A stretch of DNA of 64,000 nucleotides, from contig NZ_JBBPBZ010000006.1 of NCBI RefSeq assembly GCF_038070105.1, positions 62,001 through 126,000 on the forward strand. Reading direction: 5' to 3'. Positions 8,906 through 18,487 of this stretch are shown in pieces. The notes under the pieces were generated by a model, which worked only from the letters and a program-made list of their open reading frames with translations, was not told the DNA's origin and did not search any database. This stretch comes from Methylocystis sp. IM3. GTDB lineage: Bacteria; Pseudomonadota; Alphaproteobacteria; Rhizobiales; Beijerinckiaceae. Position numbers and translations under genes: made by a program. The first letter of the stretch is position 1; each line of letters opens with the position of its first letter.

Positions 8906-9063
8906 TTTCAGATATCACCGCGGGAAAACCAGATGGATCGCGCTCAAAGCTTGCTCTATTCTTAAGGCTATGGTTACGTGTCAGTAAATTGACAAGGCGT
9001 AGGTCCGCACGATAGGACTTCAGAAGTCAATGCGCCGGCGGGGGTCATAGGGTCGGAGCTCGA

Positions 9064-12000
9064 ATGCTTGCTATAGTTCGGATCGCGCTCCAGCGCCCCT
9101 ATACGTTCCTTGTCTTAGCGACGCTCATTCTCATATTCGGGGCTAGAGCTTGGAAGGCGACTCCAACAGATATCTTTCCGAACATCGGCATTCCCGTCGT
9201 CAGTGCTGTCTGGACTTATAACGGCCTTCCCTCCGTCGACATGTCAGGACGGATCATTTACTACTATGAGCGCGCTCTAAGCGCGCAGGTGAATGATATC
9301 GAACATATCGAATCTCAGTCTCTGCCCGGTTATGGCGTGGTGAAGATCTATTTCCAGCCCACCGTCAAGATTGACACGGCGCTGGCGCAGATAACCGCGG
9401 CTTCGCAAACCGTACTTAAGTTTCTTCCGCCGGGAATTACGCCTCCTTACGTCCTAACCTTCAACGCCTCGAGCGTACCTGTAATTCAGCTCGCTTTATC
9501 AAGCAGATCGCTGTCGGAAACACAGCTCTTCGACTACGCGCAGAATTTCATTCGGCCTCAGCTTGCGACCGTCGCGGGCGCCGCTGTGCCCTCGCCATAC
9601 GGCGGCAAGGTGCGTCAGGTTCAAGTCGACGTCGATCCCAAGAAATTGCGCGCCGTCGGGCTCTCGGCTCAGGATGTCGTAGACGCGATCGCCAAACAAA
9701 ACTTGATCATCCCCGTGGGAACCCAAAAAATTGGATCCTACGAGTATATCGTTTCCCTCAACGATGCGCCCAGACGGATTACTGAGCTCAATAATCTTCC
9801 TATCAAGGAGACTGACGGAACGATCCTTTATATAAGAGACGTCGCCTACGTTCACGATGGAAGCCCCCCTCAAACGAACATCGTGCGGGTCGATGGCGGG
9901 TCTGCAGTACTGATGACCATCCAGAAGTCTGGCTCTGCGTCTACTCTCGACGTCATCAACGGCGTCAAGTCCTTACTGCCCAAGATCCGGGAAGGCCTAC
10001 CTCCTGAAATTCAGCTTGTGGCCGTTGGAGACCAGTCCAGCTTCGTCAACTCCGCCGTATCCGCCGTTGTCGCCGAGGGCGTCCTCGCCGCCGGCTTGAC
10101 CGGCCTTATGATCTTGCTGTTTCTCGGCAGTTGGCGTTCCACGCTGATTATCGTCACTTCAATTCCATTGGCCATCCTGGCGTCAATCGCAGCGCTCGCC
10201 CTGATCGGCGAGACAATAAATGTGATGACACTCGGCGGTCTGGCGCTTGCCGTCGGCATTCTGGTGGATGACGCCACGGTTACAATCGAGAACATGAATT
10301 GGCATTTGGAGCAAGGGAAGGAAATAGAGGACGCGATTATGGATGGCGCTCGCCAGATCATAATCCCGGCGACAGTCTCCTTGCTCTGTATTTGCATCGT
10401 GTTCTTGCCAATGTTCAGCCTGGGAGGCGTCGCCGGATACCTTTTCAGGCCCATGGCGGAGGCTGTTCTCTTCGCGCTCATCGCCTCTTATATACTGTCG
10501 CGCACGCTTGTTTCGACGCTTGCCCGTTATTTGCTTGTTGCGCCGGTTCACGGTCAGGACAACGAGCAGAAGCAGACAAAGAACCCTCTTTCCAGATTTC
10601 AGCGCGCCTTCGAGCGTCGCTTCGAAGCCGTCAGGTCTCGGTACAAAGAACTTTTGTATATGGCGATGGAGAACCCGAACCGATTCGCCGCGTCGTTTTT
10701 CATCGTCCTCGCTCTCTCCTTCGCCCTGGCGCCTTTCCTAGGCCAAAACTTCTTTCCGCCTGTCGAAGCACGGCAGTTAAAGCTACATGTCCGTGCGCCG
10801 ACGGGAACGCGGATCGAGGATACGGCGGCTTTATGCGACAGAATTGAAAGCGCCATTCGTGACCTGGCGCCGGCGAATTCGGTTGACTCCGTCGTCGACA
10901 ACATCGGGCTCCCGATCAGCGGCATCAATCTCGCCTATGGAAATTCGGGCACGATCGGCGTAAGCGACGCGGACATCCTGTTAACTTTGAAGGAAGGCGA
11001 AGAGAAGAACGCCGAGGACGTCACCAGATTGCTCCGTGAAAGACTGCCGAGGCTCTTTCCCAGCGTGGCATTTGCTTTTCTGCCGGCCGATATCGTCACG
11101 CAAATCCTGAACTTCGGCTTGCCGTCTCCGGTGGATATTCAGATCAGCGGCAACAAGATCGCGGCGAACCGCGCCTATGCCGAAGAGGTGCTGAGGAAAC
11201 TCGTCAAAGTTCCGGGCATAGCGGATGCGCGTATTCAGCAGGCTTTCAATGCGCCGACCCTGAACGTCAATGTGGATCGCTCGATCGCCTCGCTTGTCGG
11301 TCTGACTGAGAAGGACGTGGCGACGAATATGCAGATCAATCTGGCGGGAAGCATTCAGACATCGCCAAGCTTCTGGCTCAATCCCGACAATGGAGTGTCC
11401 TACCCTATCGTCGCCCAAACGCCGCAAAATTGGCTCGACAGCTTGGGCGCGCTGCAGTCCATCCCGATCTCTTCGTCAAAGGGCTCGCAAATTCTGGCCG
11501 GCATCGCTGATATAAGCCGGAGCCAAAGCGACGCAGTTGTGTCTCACTATAATGTGCAGCCCTCCATCGATATCTACGCAAGCGTTCAAGGGCGCGATCT
11601 AGGCGGCGTCGCCGGCGATATACAGGAGATCCTGCGGAACACTGCGAAGCAGACGCCGCCGGGGTCGACCGTTGTCCTGCGCGGCCAAGTTCAGACGATG
11701 ACCGCCGCCTATGGGCAGCTCTACGTTGGCCTGGCCTTCGCCATTGTTTTGATCTACCTTCTCATCGTCGTCAATTTTCAGTCCTGGCTCGACGCATTTG
11801 TTATCGTATGCGCCCTGCCGACCGCTTTGGCGGGGATTGTGTGGATGCTTTTTCTAAGCTACACGACCCTCTCGGTTCCGGCCCTGACTGGGGCGATTAT
11901 GTGTATGGGCGTGGCGACGGCCAATAGTATCTTGGTGGTCAGCTTTGCGCGTACGAGTCTGGCGGAGGGGCGTGACTCGGTCCTCTCAGCTGTAGACGCA

Positions 12001-12213
12001 GGTTTCACCCGCTTTCGTCCAGTCTTGATGACCTCTCTCGCAATGATAATCGGGATGGCCCCCATGGCCCTGAGCGCCGAGCAGAATGCGCCGCTTGGAC
12101 GCGCGGTGATCGGCGGCCTTATCTGCTCGACGATCGCCACGCTATTCCTCGTGCCCGTGATCTTCAGCCTTGTTCACGCAACAAACCGGTCTGGCCCGCC
12201 AAATGGGGAGTAA
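9064..12213 (+). CDS. RND efflux transporter, inner-membrane permease
   Basis: 1,049 residues, the usual length of AcrB-type pumps. It opens with the first membrane helix (PYTFLVLATLILIFGARAW). Two large periplasmic loops follow TM1 and TM7, and the GGLALAVGILVDDATVTIEN segment in TM4 holds the paired Asp used for proton relay. The FLGQNFFPPVEARQLKLHVR region starts the second half. It exports small molecules or ions from periplasm or membrane using proton influx. The motif set fits the hydrophobe/amphiphile (HAE-1/MdtB-like) group better than the heavy-metal group, though substrate cannot be read from sequence. The last codons overlap the start of the second adaptor. Confidence 0.95.
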   Translation: MLAIVRIALQRPYTFLVLATLILIFGARAWKATPTDIFPNIGIPVVSAVWTYNGLPSVDMSGRIIYYYERALSAQVNDIEHIESQSLPGYGVVKIYFQPTVKIDTALAQITAASQTVLKFLPPGITPPYVLTFNASSVPVIQLALSSRSLSETQLFDYAQNFIRPQLATVAGAAVPSPYGGKVRQVQVDVDPKKLRAVGLSAQDVVDAIAKQNLIIPVGTQKIGSYEYIVSLNDAPRRITELNNLPIKETDGTILYIRDVAYVHDGSPPQTNIVRVDGGSAVLMTIQKSGSASTLDVINGVKSLLPKIREGLPPEIQLVAVGDQSSFVNSAVSAVVAEGVLAAGLTGLMILLFLGSWRSTLIIVTSIPLAILASIAALALIGETINVMTLGGLALAVGILVDDATVTIENMNWHLEQGKEIEDAIMDGARQIIIPATVSLLCICIVFLPMFSLGGVAGYLFRPMAEAVLFALIASYILSRTLVSTLARYLLVAPVHGQDNEQKQTKNPLSRFQRAFERRFEAVRSRYKELLYMAMENPNRFAASFFIVLALSFALAPFLGQNFFPPVEARQLKLHVRAPTGTRIEDTAALCDRIESAIRDLAPANSVDSVVDNIGLPISGINLAYGNSGTIGVSDADILLTLKEGEEKNAEDVTRLLRERLPRLFPSVAFAFLPADIVTQILNFGLPSPVDIQISGNKIAANRAYAEEVLRKLVKVPGIADARIQQAFNAPTLNVNVDRSIASLVGLTEKDVATNMQINLAGSIQTSPSFWLNPDNGVSYPIVAQTPQNWLDSLGALQSIPISSSKGSQILAGIADISRSQSDAVVSHYNVQPSIDIYASVQGRDLGGVAGDIQEILRNTAKQTPPGSTVVLRGQVQTMTAAYGQLYVGLAFAIVLIYLLIVVNFQSWLDAFVIVCALPTALAGIVWMLFLSYTTLSVPALTGAIMCMGVATANSILVVSFARTSLAEGRDSVLSAVDAGFTRFRPVLMTSLAMIIGMAPMALSAEQNAPLGRAVIGGLICSTIATLFLVPVIFSLVHATNRSGPPNGE

Positions 12214-13435
12214 GGACGATCGGACGCCCTCAGATGAAAGCGAGTCGTTGGCGTCGGGTTCACCAAGGACGAGACGATCGAACAAGGGCCGATTTTTCGT
12301 CGCCGCCTTGATCGCGGCCGGTCTGGCGGCGTTCGGCGTCATCAGCCGTCGGCTGGAGCATGACCGGCTCGCCCAATGGACCGAAGCACAAGCAACGCCT
12401 TCGGTTGAGCTGGCGACTCTCAAGCTGGGAAGCGCAGACGATGGCTTGACATTGCCGGGCGAGATAAAGGCCCTCAATGAGGCGCAGATTCGGGCCCGTG
12501 TGAATGGCTATGTAAAAGAATGGAAATATGACATCGGCGCGCGCGTGAAAGCGGGCGAGACGTTGGCCGTCATCGACGCGCCCGAGCTGGATCAGCAATA
12601 TCAGGAAGCCAAGGGCCAACTCGAAAAGGCCGAGGCTCATGCGCAGCTCGCTCGTTTGACATCCAAACGCTGGGCCGCTCTCCGCGCGTCGACCGTCGTG
12701 TCGCAGCAGAGCGTCGATGAAAAAAGCGGCGAAGCCAATGCAAAGGACGCCGAGGTCGCAGTCGCGCGGGGTAATCTCAACAGGCTCCAGGCGCTCAAAA
12801 GCTTTACCGAGGTGACGGCGCCTTTCGCTGGCGTCGTGACCGCGCGCAGGATCGACGTTGGCGTGCTGGTCGGCCCAGCGCATCCAGTCGAGCTCTTCGA
12901 CATCGCGGATATCCATCAACTACGTGTTTACGTCCGCGTTCCGCAATCTCTTGCGCCTCAGATCAGGCAAGGGATGAAGGCCGCGCTCAGCTTGCCGCAA
13001 TATCCGGGGCGGACCTTCGAGGCGAAGGTCACAGCGACTTCTGACGCCATCGAAGCCAATTCGCGAACCTTGCTCGTTCAGTTGCTCACGAATAACGACA
13101 GCGGCGCGCTGTTGCCGGGCTCCTTTGCGGAAGTGCGGTTCGAACTTCCCAAGAGGGCGAACGTTGTGAGAATTCCGGCGACCGCCCTGCTGTTTCGCGA
13201 CAATCAAATCCAGGTCGCCGTCGTAGACGCAGACCAGAGGATCGCTTTCAGAAAGCTGACGATCGATCGCGACCTCGGCTCCGAAGTCGAAGTCTCCGCA
13301 GGCGTTCACGTCTCCGACCGCGTCGTCAACTTTCCATCCGAAACGCTGCAAGAGGGCGAGGCGGTTATTGCGCCCCCTCAGGCAAGCGCCGATCGGTTAG
13401 CCGGACAGCCGCGTCGTGAGGGCGGCAAGGAATGA
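12203..13435 (+). CDS. RND efflux periplasmic adaptor (HlyD family), copy 2
   Basis: About 410 residues. I chose the ATG at 12203 because it overlaps the pump's stop (AATGGGGAGTAA), giving translational coupling; an upstream TTG at 12170 lies inside the pump gene. Domain order is as in copy 1: N-terminal anchor (FFVAALIAAGLAAFGVISR), lipoyl halves flanking a helical hairpin, and a beta-barrel. The hairpin section reads SGEANAKDAEVAVARGN where copy 1 has GGERAARQAEVGSAEAN. The hairpin tip contacts the outer-membrane channel in this family, so the divergence may alter partner choice. The stop overlaps the following lipoprotein start by 4 nt. Confidence 0.93.
   Translation: MGSKDDRTPSDESESLASGSPRTRRSNKGRFFVAALIAAGLAAFGVISRRLEHDRLAQWTEAQATPSVELATLKLGSADDGLTLPGEIKALNEAQIRARVNGYVKEWKYDIGARVKAGETLAVIDAPELDQQYQEAKGQLEKAEAHAQLARLTSKRWAALRASTVVSQQSVDEKSGEANAKDAEVAVARGNLNRLQALKSFTEVTAPFAGVVTARRIDVGVLVGPAHPVELFDIADIHQLRVYVRVPQSLAPQIRQGMKAALSLPQYPGRTFEAKVTATSDAIEANSRTLLVQLLTNNDSGALLPGSFAEVRFELPKRANVVRIPATALLFRDNQIQVAVVDADQRIAFRKLTIDRDLGSEVEVSAGVHVSDRVVNFPSETLQEGEAVIAPPQASADRLAGQPRREGGKE
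12405..13336 (+). repeat. Direct repeat, right copy (adaptor gene segment)
   Basis: Matches 7455-8386 with only scattered substitutions outside the hairpin-coding block (about 12700-12785). High identity at silent sites indicates recent duplication or ongoing gene conversion. Confidence 0.9.
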
Positions 13436-14964
13436 AAGCCTCCAAGCTGGGGCTCGCGCTCCTCCTTTGTTCAAGCCTCGGCGCCTGCAATTTAGCCCCG
13501 GATTACGCGCCTCCGGTGGCGGAGATCCCCGTCAAGTTCAAGGAAGCAAAATCCTGGGCGGTGGCTCGGCCCCGCGACGACGAGGCGAGAGGCCCGTGGT
13601 GGATCAGTTTGAAGGACGGAACGCTCAACGAGCTGGAGCCTGAGATCGACGTCAGCAATCAGACGCTCGTCGCGCATGTCGCGGTGCTCGAACAGGCGCG
13701 GTCATATGTCGCGCGAGCTGAAGCTGGGCTTTTCCCCACGATCGATTTCAACAATAGTTACTCCGCAAACAAGCAGTCGGCTCATCGCCCGCTTCGCACA
13801 TCGAACAGAGTGCCCACCCCACAGGGCTACGAGCAGGCGCATCTCGACAATCGGCCCTTCAACCAGCCGGATCATTACGGCAATAACATACTGAGCCTGC
13901 AATCGAGCTATGAAGTCGACCTGTGGGGGCGCGTCAGAAACGCGCTCGCGGCCCGGGAGGCGCAGTTCCAGGCCAGCGCCGCCGATCTCGAATCGATTCG
14001 TTTGAGCTTGCAGGCGGAGCTTGCGCGCACCTACATCGCGCTTCGAGGTCTGGACAATGAGATTGCGCTTTTCAACCGCGTCGTCGAGAGCTTTCGCGTA
14101 AGTCTCGAAATGACCAAAACGCTCGTCAAGGGCAATATTGGCGCGCCGCCCGACGTGCTTCGAGCAGAAGCGCAACTCGAGGTGGCTCGTTCACGATTGG
14201 CCGATTTGATGGCACGCAGGGCAATGTATGAGCATGCGATCGCGACACTGGTCGGCAAGCCAGCGTCTTCCTTTTCCATACGACCTGCTCAGCTTTCGAT
14301 GGCCCCGCCGTCGCCTCCGCCAACCGTGCCGCTCTCGCTACTGGAGAGACGGCCGGATATCGCAGCCGCGGAACGGCGAGTCGCAGCCGCCAATCAGACA
14401 ATTGGGGTCGCCCGGGCGGCCTTTTTTCCACGTCTGACAATTAATCTTTCCGGCGGCACCCAGGATACGGGCCTGAGCCTCCTAAATTTCAGAAACAGTT
14501 TCTGGTCGCTCGGCCCAGCGATAACGCTGCCAATATTCGATGGCGGGGCTCGTGCGGCGGACCTACAGGGAGCAGAGGCCGCTTACGTGCAAACTGTCGC
14601 CGAATACAGGGGCGCAGTGCTCCGTTCCATTCAGGAAGTGGAGGACGGCCTGGCGGATTTGCGCTGGTTGTCGAAAGAGGTTCAAAGCATGAGCACGGCG
14701 GCGACAGCGGCGCAAAAAGCGCTGGATGCCTCCCTCACGCTCTACAAGGAGGGCGCAACGAGCTACCTGGACGTCATCACCGCGCAGACAGCAGCCCTTG
14801 ACGCTCAGGATTCTCTCGTGGCGTTGAAGGCGCGTCGACTACAGGCATATGTCGCTCTCATGCTGGCGTTGGGCGGCGGATGGCTGACGCATGACATCGA
14901 GGAGACCGAACCACCGCCTGAGCTTCCCATTCACGCCATGAGCGACAGCGGGGTTGGCAAATGA
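13432..14964 (+). CDS. NodT-family outer-membrane efflux lipoprotein
   Basis: 510 residues. A lipoprotein signal (LALLLCSSLGACNLAPDYAPP, lipobox LGAC with Cys19) marks export and lipid anchoring. The mature protein has two TolC-like repeats with the alternating coiled-coil and beta segments of the OEP family, for example NNILSLQSSYEVDLWGRVRN and LSLLERRPDIAAAERRVAAA. It is the outer-membrane exit duct for the RND pump encoded just upstream; its start overlaps the adaptor stop (ATGA), so pump, adaptor 2 and duct form one operon. The C-terminal tail after ~480 is acidic and proline-rich. Confidence 0.93.
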   Translation: MKASKLGLALLLCSSLGACNLAPDYAPPVAEIPVKFKEAKSWAVARPRDDEARGPWWISLKDGTLNELEPEIDVSNQTLVAHVAVLEQARSYVARAEAGLFPTIDFNNSYSANKQSAHRPLRTSNRVPTPQGYEQAHLDNRPFNQPDHYGNNILSLQSSYEVDLWGRVRNALAAREAQFQASAADLESIRLSLQAELARTYIALRGLDNEIALFNRVVESFRVSLEMTKTLVKGNIGAPPDVLRAEAQLEVARSRLADLMARRAMYEHAIATLVGKPASSFSIRPAQLSMAPPSPPPTVPLSLLERRPDIAAAERRVAAANQTIGVARAAFFPRLTINLSGGTQDTGLSLLNFRNSFWSLGPAITLPIFDGGARAADLQGAEAAYVQTVAEYRGAVLRSIQEVEDGLADLRWLSKEVQSMSTAATAAQKALDASLTLYKEGATSYLDVITAQTAALDAQDSLVALKARRLQAYVALMLALGGGWLTHDIEETEPPPELPIHAMSDSGVGK

Positions 14965-15359
14965 GTCAGTTCGGTCAGAATTCAACGTGCGAAGGATGCG
15001 CGTTCTGGCGGCGCCTCGATCAGGAAGGGGGGAATTGCCGGCGTCGAGCGCCCAAGCCGAGCAACGAGCCCAATGAAATTGCGCATTGGGCAAGGACCCA
15101 CCGCGACGATGTTTGCGGAGAGTGGCGCGCAATCTCTCTCGACACGAGTCTGACGGTCATATGTGGAGAATGCATCTACTGGAGACGCTCAGCGCGTGGC
15201 TCGGTTCCTGTGGATAAACTTGATCAGTTCTCCGATTGGTGGAAACATTCCGGCCATTGTCTGAGGGTCGCGCCTGTTCCATCCACCGAGCCCGGAAACC
15301 GGAGCTTTTGGCCCGCGACGCATCAAAGTGATAGTTGCGCCGAAGGAAGCGCACGGTGA
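14961..15359 (+). CDS. Cys-rich protein with two CxxC-x-FWRR repeats
   Basis: 132 residues, last gene of the RND operon (4-nt overlap with the lipoprotein stop). It contains an internal duplication: CEGCAFWRR...GGNCRRRAPKPSNEP...WARTHRDDVCGEW and CGECIYWRR...SGHCLRVAPVPSTEP...WPATHQSDSCAEG. Each unit offers four Cys and a His in the same order, so each probably binds one metal ion or forms two disulphides. There is no signal peptide, so it is likely cytoplasmic. No named family was recognised. The Cys pattern recurs in the tail of the MarR protein at 34116. Confidence 0.65.
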   Translation: MSQFGQNSTCEGCAFWRRLDQEGGNCRRRAPKPSNEPNEIAHWARTHRDDVCGEWRAISLDTSLTVICGECIYWRRSARGSVPVDKLDQFSDWWKHSGHCLRVAPVPSTEPGNRSFWPATHQSDSCAEGSAR

Positions 15360-15727
15360 TATCCGCGTTCCAATCAGCTTCATGACAAGCGACGCAATGC
15401 AGACCGCCTGATCGCCGCCCCGATAAGGCGGACGATCACCTTATTGGCGACAACCGCTCGAGGATGCCCCGGTCGTCCGAGTCGCCGCTACGGCGCCAAA
15501 GGGGACAGCCCTCGCGGGAAGGCCGTTTGCACCAACGAGCGCCTCGCGACCTCTCTTGGGCTGAACACCCTTTCCTGTCTTCAATAAAAATAAATTTAGC
15601 GTCTTCGCGCCGTTGCATCGCTTAAACGCAGAACGAAGTTCTCGGCGCACTCACGATTATCAGAGACGGGAAATCCAACCGACGGCCGTCTCGGGCGCTG
15701 AGTCACGATTCTGACTCGGAGCAACGA

Positions 15728-17653
15728 ATGCGAAAAAGAGAGGTTCACGCGGTCTGCGTCGCGCTCTGTGTCGGCGGATTTAATACAGCCTGCGCGCCGG
15801 CATGGGCGGAAGACGCCTTTATCGTCCCGTCTTTTGCTTCCGATGAAAGGCGGCCGCCACCGCCGCCGGTCCCGCTTTCCGTATTTGGCGACAACATGCC
15901 CGACCCGGGGAAGGCGACGCTGTCCGTCATTCCGACTTTCGCGAATAACGCACATTCGCTCATCGGCGCGAAAGGCGTTTCGTCACAATATATCGTGTCG
16001 ACGACGCCCTGGTTCTGGAGCCCGTTGGCCTCCAATCTGCGCATTGTGCCTCAAAACCAGTTCATCGAAGCGCAGACTATGACGCTTGCCTATGGTCTTG
16101 CGAAAAATCTCTCGGTCGTGCTCGCCACGGGCATGATCGAAAAGCATTCCGACCTCATGACCTTTTATGGAGAGTCCAATCTCGTTCCGCGTGGAATGAG
16201 CTTTCCGGGGACGGACGGCCTCCAGGACTCTTCCGCAGTCCTCATTTGGCGAGCTTACGAGGACGCGGTCAACCGCATCAAGATTAATGTCGGAATGTCC
16301 TTTCCCACAGGAAGCAATCACAATCTGGGCGGCGCGCTCTTGCAGCCCGCCGGCGGATACACGATCGCCCGGGCCTTCTACGGCATGCAATCGGGAACAG
16401 GCACGTACGATGTGCTCCCGGGAATCATGTACGCCGGGGCGATTGCGCCATGGTCCTGGGGTCTTTCCTATCGCGCTCGCCTTCCCCTCGCTTATAATCC
16501 TCAAGGGTATATGTGGGGCAACTATCAGGAGCTGAACGCCTGGGGCGGCTACTCGTGGTTCCCGGGCTTAACGACAACCATTCGCGCCAACTTCAACATT
16601 CAGAGCCCGATCGCCGGAGCGGATTGGCTGATGCTGGGCAAGCTGCAAAGCGCCAATCCAAACTTCTACGGCGGGAAGCGGATCGAACTATACGCCGGCG
16701 CTGACATCGACGGGAAGCTGTTTGGCGCGCCAGGGTTTTCGATCGGCATCGAAGGGGGCGCGCCCGTCTATCAGAGTCTCAACGGACCCCAGCTCTCCAA
16801 GAACTGGCAAGCAGGCCTGGCGCTCCGTTGGAAGGTTGGCGAGCCGCAAGCGAATATGGTCGCCTCCACATCGCCCGTGTTCAAGCGTGAGAAAGCTTTC
16901 GACCTATTGCCGATCATGTCGTGGGCCGGTCTCTACTTTGGCGCCAACGCCGGCTATATTACAGCCGGAGACACCAACGCCACCTTCAGCTACGAGGGCG
17001 CTGGCGGGTTGGTTTCCTTGTGGCGATCCGGCGCGCTTCCGTCCAATATCAACCTCAATAGCAGAGGGTTCTTCGGCGGCGGTCAGGTAGGCTACAATTA
17101 TCAATTTCAGGAGAAGATGGTTGCGGGCTTGGAAGCCGATCTTCAAGGCGCAGCCGGTGGCGTAAACAGCTTGGTTTCCCAGCAGGGCTCTCCGTCTGCC
17201 TATCTTCAGGCAGGGCGCGACCAGCGCGATCTTGGCACGATACGTGCGCGCTTGGGCTATCTCGTGACGCCGGCTGCGCTGATCTATGGAACGGGTGGGT
17301 TCGCCTTCGGAGAAACCGATCTCACGGCGACCTATTTCAGCCCCGCCCTCAAGCCGGCGCTCAACCTGGGCGGAAGCTGGCTCGGCTATGTCGACATGAG
17401 CCCTGGATGGGCCGCCGGCGCCGGCGTCGAGTGGATGTTTCTCCCCAAATGGAGCGTCAAGGCGGAATATCTTCATTACGACCTTGGCGCCGCGCAAACG
17501 GCGAAGGCAGGACTACCTTTGTATTATACATCCGCCAGCGGCCAGTTCTCCACCGTAAATTATCAGGCTCCGTTCAATGGGCAAATCATCCGCGCCGGCG
17601 TGAATTACCATCTCGATTGGGGCGTTCCGACTCCCGTCGTCGCGAATTACTGA
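15728..17653 (+). CDS. Double outer-membrane beta-barrel fusion protein
   Basis: 641 residues. A signal peptide (~1-28) is followed by a first barrel (about 60-385) resembling the MetA-pathway/'transporter' barrel family (IEAQTMTLAYGLAKNLSVV, INVGMSFPTGSNHNLGG). A second, OmpA/Omp25-like eight-strand barrel (about 400-635) has SWAGLYFGANAGYITAG, GGGQVGYNYQFQEKMVAGLE and a C-terminal GVNYHLDW. A short linker (KREKAFDLLP) joins them. The second domain is normally a stand-alone protein in Hyphomicrobiales, so this is an unusual fusion. It follows the RND operon by ~370 bp but has its own leader. The role could be structural or transport; nothing in the sequence settles it. Confidence 0.7.
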   Translation: MRKREVHAVCVALCVGGFNTACAPAWAEDAFIVPSFASDERRPPPPPVPLSVFGDNMPDPGKATLSVIPTFANNAHSLIGAKGVSSQYIVSTTPWFWSPLASNLRIVPQNQFIEAQTMTLAYGLAKNLSVVLATGMIEKHSDLMTFYGESNLVPRGMSFPGTDGLQDSSAVLIWRAYEDAVNRIKINVGMSFPTGSNHNLGGALLQPAGGYTIARAFYGMQSGTGTYDVLPGIMYAGAIAPWSWGLSYRARLPLAYNPQGYMWGNYQELNAWGGYSWFPGLTTTIRANFNIQSPIAGADWLMLGKLQSANPNFYGGKRIELYAGADIDGKLFGAPGFSIGIEGGAPVYQSLNGPQLSKNWQAGLALRWKVGEPQANMVASTSPVFKREKAFDLLPIMSWAGLYFGANAGYITAGDTNATFSYEGAGGLVSLWRSGALPSNINLNSRGFFGGGQVGYNYQFQEKMVAGLEADLQGAAGGVNSLVSQQGSPSAYLQAGRDQRDLGTIRARLGYLVTPAALIYGTGGFAFGETDLTATYFSPALKPALNLGGSWLGYVDMSPGWAAGAGVEWMFLPKWSVKAEYLHYDLGAAQTAKAGLPLYYTSASGQFSTVNYQAPFNGQIIRAGVNYHLDWGVPTPVVANY

Positions 17654-17709
17654 GTTGAAGACGATCCCGAGGTCACCAGGCGATGCAGTCTGCGTCGGCC
17701 CCCGCCGAC

Positions 17710-18402
17710 CTAGCACCAGCTCGCCTGATCCGGGTTCGGCTCGCGCAGCAATTCCTGGATGTTGGCTTCGATGATTCGATAGCCGACGTTTCCATAAAGC
17801 TTCTGACGTCCTTCGTTCAGGATCATGGTCGGGCTGCCCTCCACACGCAGCGTTTGGGCGTCTTCGTAATCGGCGCTCAGTGAGGCGTGCGCGCGGCCGT
17901 CTGCGATGAACCGCAAGACCAGTTCATTATCGGCGCCGGCCTGGCGTCCGATCTCGAGCTGAACGTCCTGCCGCGCGATATCGAGACCGTCGAGAAAAAA
18001 CGCCTCGCGCATCTTGCATAAGGCGCGCTCGAACGTACCCTGTACGCCGTTCTCTTTTTCGCTCAACTGGACCGCTTTGAGATAGAGATGAGGTGGAAGC
18101 GACGACGCGGGCCGAACCTTTCGCCAGATATCGGCATGAAGACGCGTCTCGGGGAACCGTTCGGCTGAGTGGTGGAGGTGATCGGCGAATCCTTCGTATC
18201 CGCCCCTGGCGCTCCAAGCCGTCGCGATCTTCCGCGTCGTGTCGCCGAATACGGAACAGAATTTGAACTCCAGCAACACCTGCTCGCCAAAGGACCGCCG
18301 CACGGCCTCGAGCCGTGGTTCAGCGAAAAAGGCCCAGACGCAGAGCACGTCGGAAAAATAGAAGATCGGAATTCGTTCCACCTCGGGCCTCTCCTGGTTC
18401 AA
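17710..18402 (-). CDS. DsbA-family oxidoreductase (FrnE-like)
   Basis: 230 residues with the thioredoxin fold and helical insert of the DSBA/FrnE family. IFYFSDVLCVWAFFAEPRL holds the active-site region, and VEGSPTMILNEGRQKLYGNVGYR holds the cis-Pro loop and C-terminal helix. The second active-site Cys is missing (C-V-W-A), so a classical dithiol reaction is unlikely; a mono-thiol or glutathione-transferase-like role is possible. There is no signal peptide. The TTG start overlaps the stop of a truncated cytochrome c reading frame (TTGA), indicating former translational coupling to that lost gene. Confidence 0.75.
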   Translation of the reverse strand: MNQERPEVERIPIFYFSDVLCVWAFFAEPRLEAVRRSFGEQVLLEFKFCSVFGDTTRKIATAWSARGGYEGFADHLHHSAERFPETRLHADIWRKVRPASSLPPHLYLKAVQLSEKENGVQGTFERALCKMREAFFLDGLDIARQDVQLEIGRQAGADNELVLRFIADGRAHASLSADYEDAQTLRVEGSPTMILNEGRQKLYGNVGYRIIEANIQELLREPNPDQASWC

Positions 18403-18487
18403 TAGGTTTGAGACAGATAGTTGACGATGACCGCGGCATCCTCGTCAGACACGGGGGCATGATAGCACGCCACGGCTCCATCATTGA
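18399..18487 (-). pseudogene. C-terminal tail of a lost cytochrome c gene
   Basis: On the minus strand, in the frame ending at the TGA that overlaps the DsbA-like start, the translation reads GAVACYHAPVSDEDAAVIVN then YLSQTY-stop. A 'PVSDEDA--I--YL' ending is typical of small class I c-type cytochromes. The upstream part, including the haem site, is replaced by an IS6-family remnant. The original operon probably encoded a cytochrome followed by the DsbA-like protein (inference). Confidence 0.5.
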
